7,350 nucleotides of DNA from Ignavibacteriaceae bacterium. Lineage in GTDB: Bacteria; Bacteroidota; Ignavibacteria; Ignavibacteriales; Ignavibacteriaceae. This document shows positions 6,309-7,350 of this stretch, in pieces (within the stretch, counting starts at the first letter, position 1; each line of letters opens with the position of its first letter). The stretch is from the NCBI GenBank assembly GCA_031292465.1, contig JARLHB010000430.1:1-7350 (forward strand), read 5' to 3'. The position numbers were made by a program, and so were the translations under genes. The notes beneath the pieces were generated by a model. That model did no database searches and was not told the origin of the DNA. It was given only the letters and a program-made list of their open reading frames with translations.

Positions 6309-7350
6309 ATGAAGGAGCAGCTTAATATACTTCATCTGGAAGACAGTCTGATTGATGCGGAAATAATTCATAATAAAATGTTAAGTGAAGGCGTAGACTT
6401 TAAGGTAAATGTGGTAAAGGACAGAGAAAATTATTATGAAGAGCTTTTAAGTAAGAAATACAATCTTATACTTTGTGACTATTCAATTCCATCCTATAGT
6501 GGTATAGAGGCCCTTGTACTCGCAAAAAATTTAGTCCCCGAAATACCTTTCGTTTTTTGTTCAGGAACTATTGGTGAAGAAAGAGCCGTTGATGCTTTAA
6601 AGTTAGGGGCAACCGACTATGTGTTAAAAGACCGTCTGGCCAGGCTTTGCCCTGCCATCAGGCGCGCTGTAAATGAAGCCAAGGAAAAGAAGGAAAGAAA
6701 ACGTGCTGAAGAAGAGCTGGTAAAAAGTGATGAACGTTTCAGGCTTGTAACACAGGCTGCTAATGATGCTATCTGGGATTATGATGTGGCTGAAGATAAA
6801 ATATGGTGGAGTGACGGATTTAAAGTAATATTCGGTTATAAGGATACAAAAATATTTTCATCAAATAATGTATGGACCCAAATTCTGCACCCTGATGATT
6901 ATAATTTGTTTCGCAACCAACTGGACGACGCCATAAAAAGAAGACACAATTCCTGGTCGGGTGAATTCCGTTTAAAACGGGTAGATGATACCTACGCTCA
7001 TGTTTTTTGCAGAAGCTTTATTGTTTATGATGCAGAATATAAACCGAAACGTATTGTCGGTTCTATAATGGATATAACCGAGAGAAAAGAAATAATGGAA
7101 AATCTACTTAAAGCAAAAGAGAAAGCGGAGGAATCAGATAAATTAAAGACCGAATTTCTCGCACAGATTTCGCATGAAATCCGGACACCTCTGAATTCAA
7201 TTATGAGCTTTGTGGATTTGATGGGTATGGAACTGCAGGAAATGCTTACTGATGATATTAGAGAAATGCTTAACTGCATTGGAAGTGCCGGGAAAAGGCT
7301 AATCCGTACGGTTGAATTGATATTAAATATGTCGTCTATTCAAACGGGTA
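6309..7350 (+). CDS. Receiver-PAS-histidine kinase, truncated at window edge
   Basis: An ATG at 6309, 17 bases after the response regulator and eight bases after a GGGG run (6297-6300), opens a frame that stays open to the right edge (347 residues). Residues 1-118 are a receiver: Glu11-Asp12 (HLEDSLIDAE), Asp57 (LILCDYSIPSYSG), Ser85 at the switch position (FVFCSGTIGEE) and Lys107 (DYVLKD). A charged helix (about 122-142) leads to a PAS domain of the PAS_3 type (about 141-258; HPDD at 194-197, ending MDITERK). A coiled linker then carries the phosphoacceptor helix with His289 in ISHEIRTPLNSI. The ATP-binding domain lies beyond the window. There is no membrane segment, so it is cytoplasmic. 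A receiver ahead of a kinase lets another kinase, probably the one encoded upstream, control this one. Further C-terminal domains cannot be excluded. Confidence 0.93.
   Translation, partial: MKEQLNILHLEDSLIDAEIIHNKMLSEGVDFKVNVVKDRENYYEELLSKKYNLILCDYSIPSYSGIEALVLAKNLVPEIPFVFCSGTIGEERAVDALKLGATDYVLKDRLARLCPAIRRAVNEAKEKKERKRAEEELVKSDERFRLVTQAANDAIWDYDVAEDKIWWSDGFKVIFGYKDTKIFSSNNVWTQILHPDDYNLFRNQLDDAIKRRHNSWSGEFRLKRVDDTYAHVFCRSFIVYDAEYKPKRIVGSIMDITERKEIMENLLKAKEKAEESDKLKTEFLAQISHEIRTPLNSIMSFVDLMGMELQEMLTDDIREMLNCIGSAGKRLIRTVELILNMSSIQTG

Noticed and set aside
6183..6371. Minus-strand open frame across the response regulator end and the next gene's start
   Set aside because: It overlaps two genes well supported on the + strand and has no domain.
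7025..7279. Minus-strand open frame of 84 codons near the right edge
   Set aside because: Antisense to the PAS end and HisKA region of the truncated kinase, which is the real gene here.

Overview
The window is AT-rich and every convincing gene is on the + strand. It looks like ordinary chromosome from the Bacteroidota/Ignavibacteriota/Chlorobi side of the bacterial tree. This rests on a mitochondrial-type aconitase of 752 residues, a long GroES-like co-chaperone, and a PAS-rich histidine kinase with an Rcp1-like receiver. The phylum is an inference from protein style, not a proof. I see no phage, transposon, CRISPR, tRNA or rRNA signature.

Layout. (1) Positions 2-325 hold the C-terminal end of an FAD-dependent oxidoreductase whose start lies outside the window. 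(2) Positions 437-814 encode an orphan GroES-like protein with an enlarged roof loop. (3) Positions 1018-3276 encode a complete aconitase with all iron-sulfur and active-site residues I checked, followed by a hairpin over its stop codon and a clear intrinsic terminator at 3356-3388. (4) Positions 3389-3652 are a leader with a possible promoter, a small inverted repeat and a possible 24-codon leader ORF. (5) Positions 3653-7350 hold a tightly packed signalling operon: a membrane CHASE3-PAS-PAS histidine kinase, a single-domain Rcp1-like response regulator probably starting at TTG 5842, and a receiver-PAS-histidine kinase that runs off the right edge.

How the parts fit. The first three genes look like unrelated housekeeping units with their own spacers. 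The last three lie 11 and 17 bases apart and almost certainly act together. The membrane kinase can phosphorylate the small receiver, and the third protein carries its own receiver on the front of a second kinase. No DNA-binding output domain is visible, so the output is either protein-protein signalling or lies downstream.

I found no clearly undescribed system. The points most worth a second look are the phytochrome-style kinase and receiver pair driven by a CHASE3 sensor, the leader ORF overlapping the kinase start, and the enlarged GroES-like roof.
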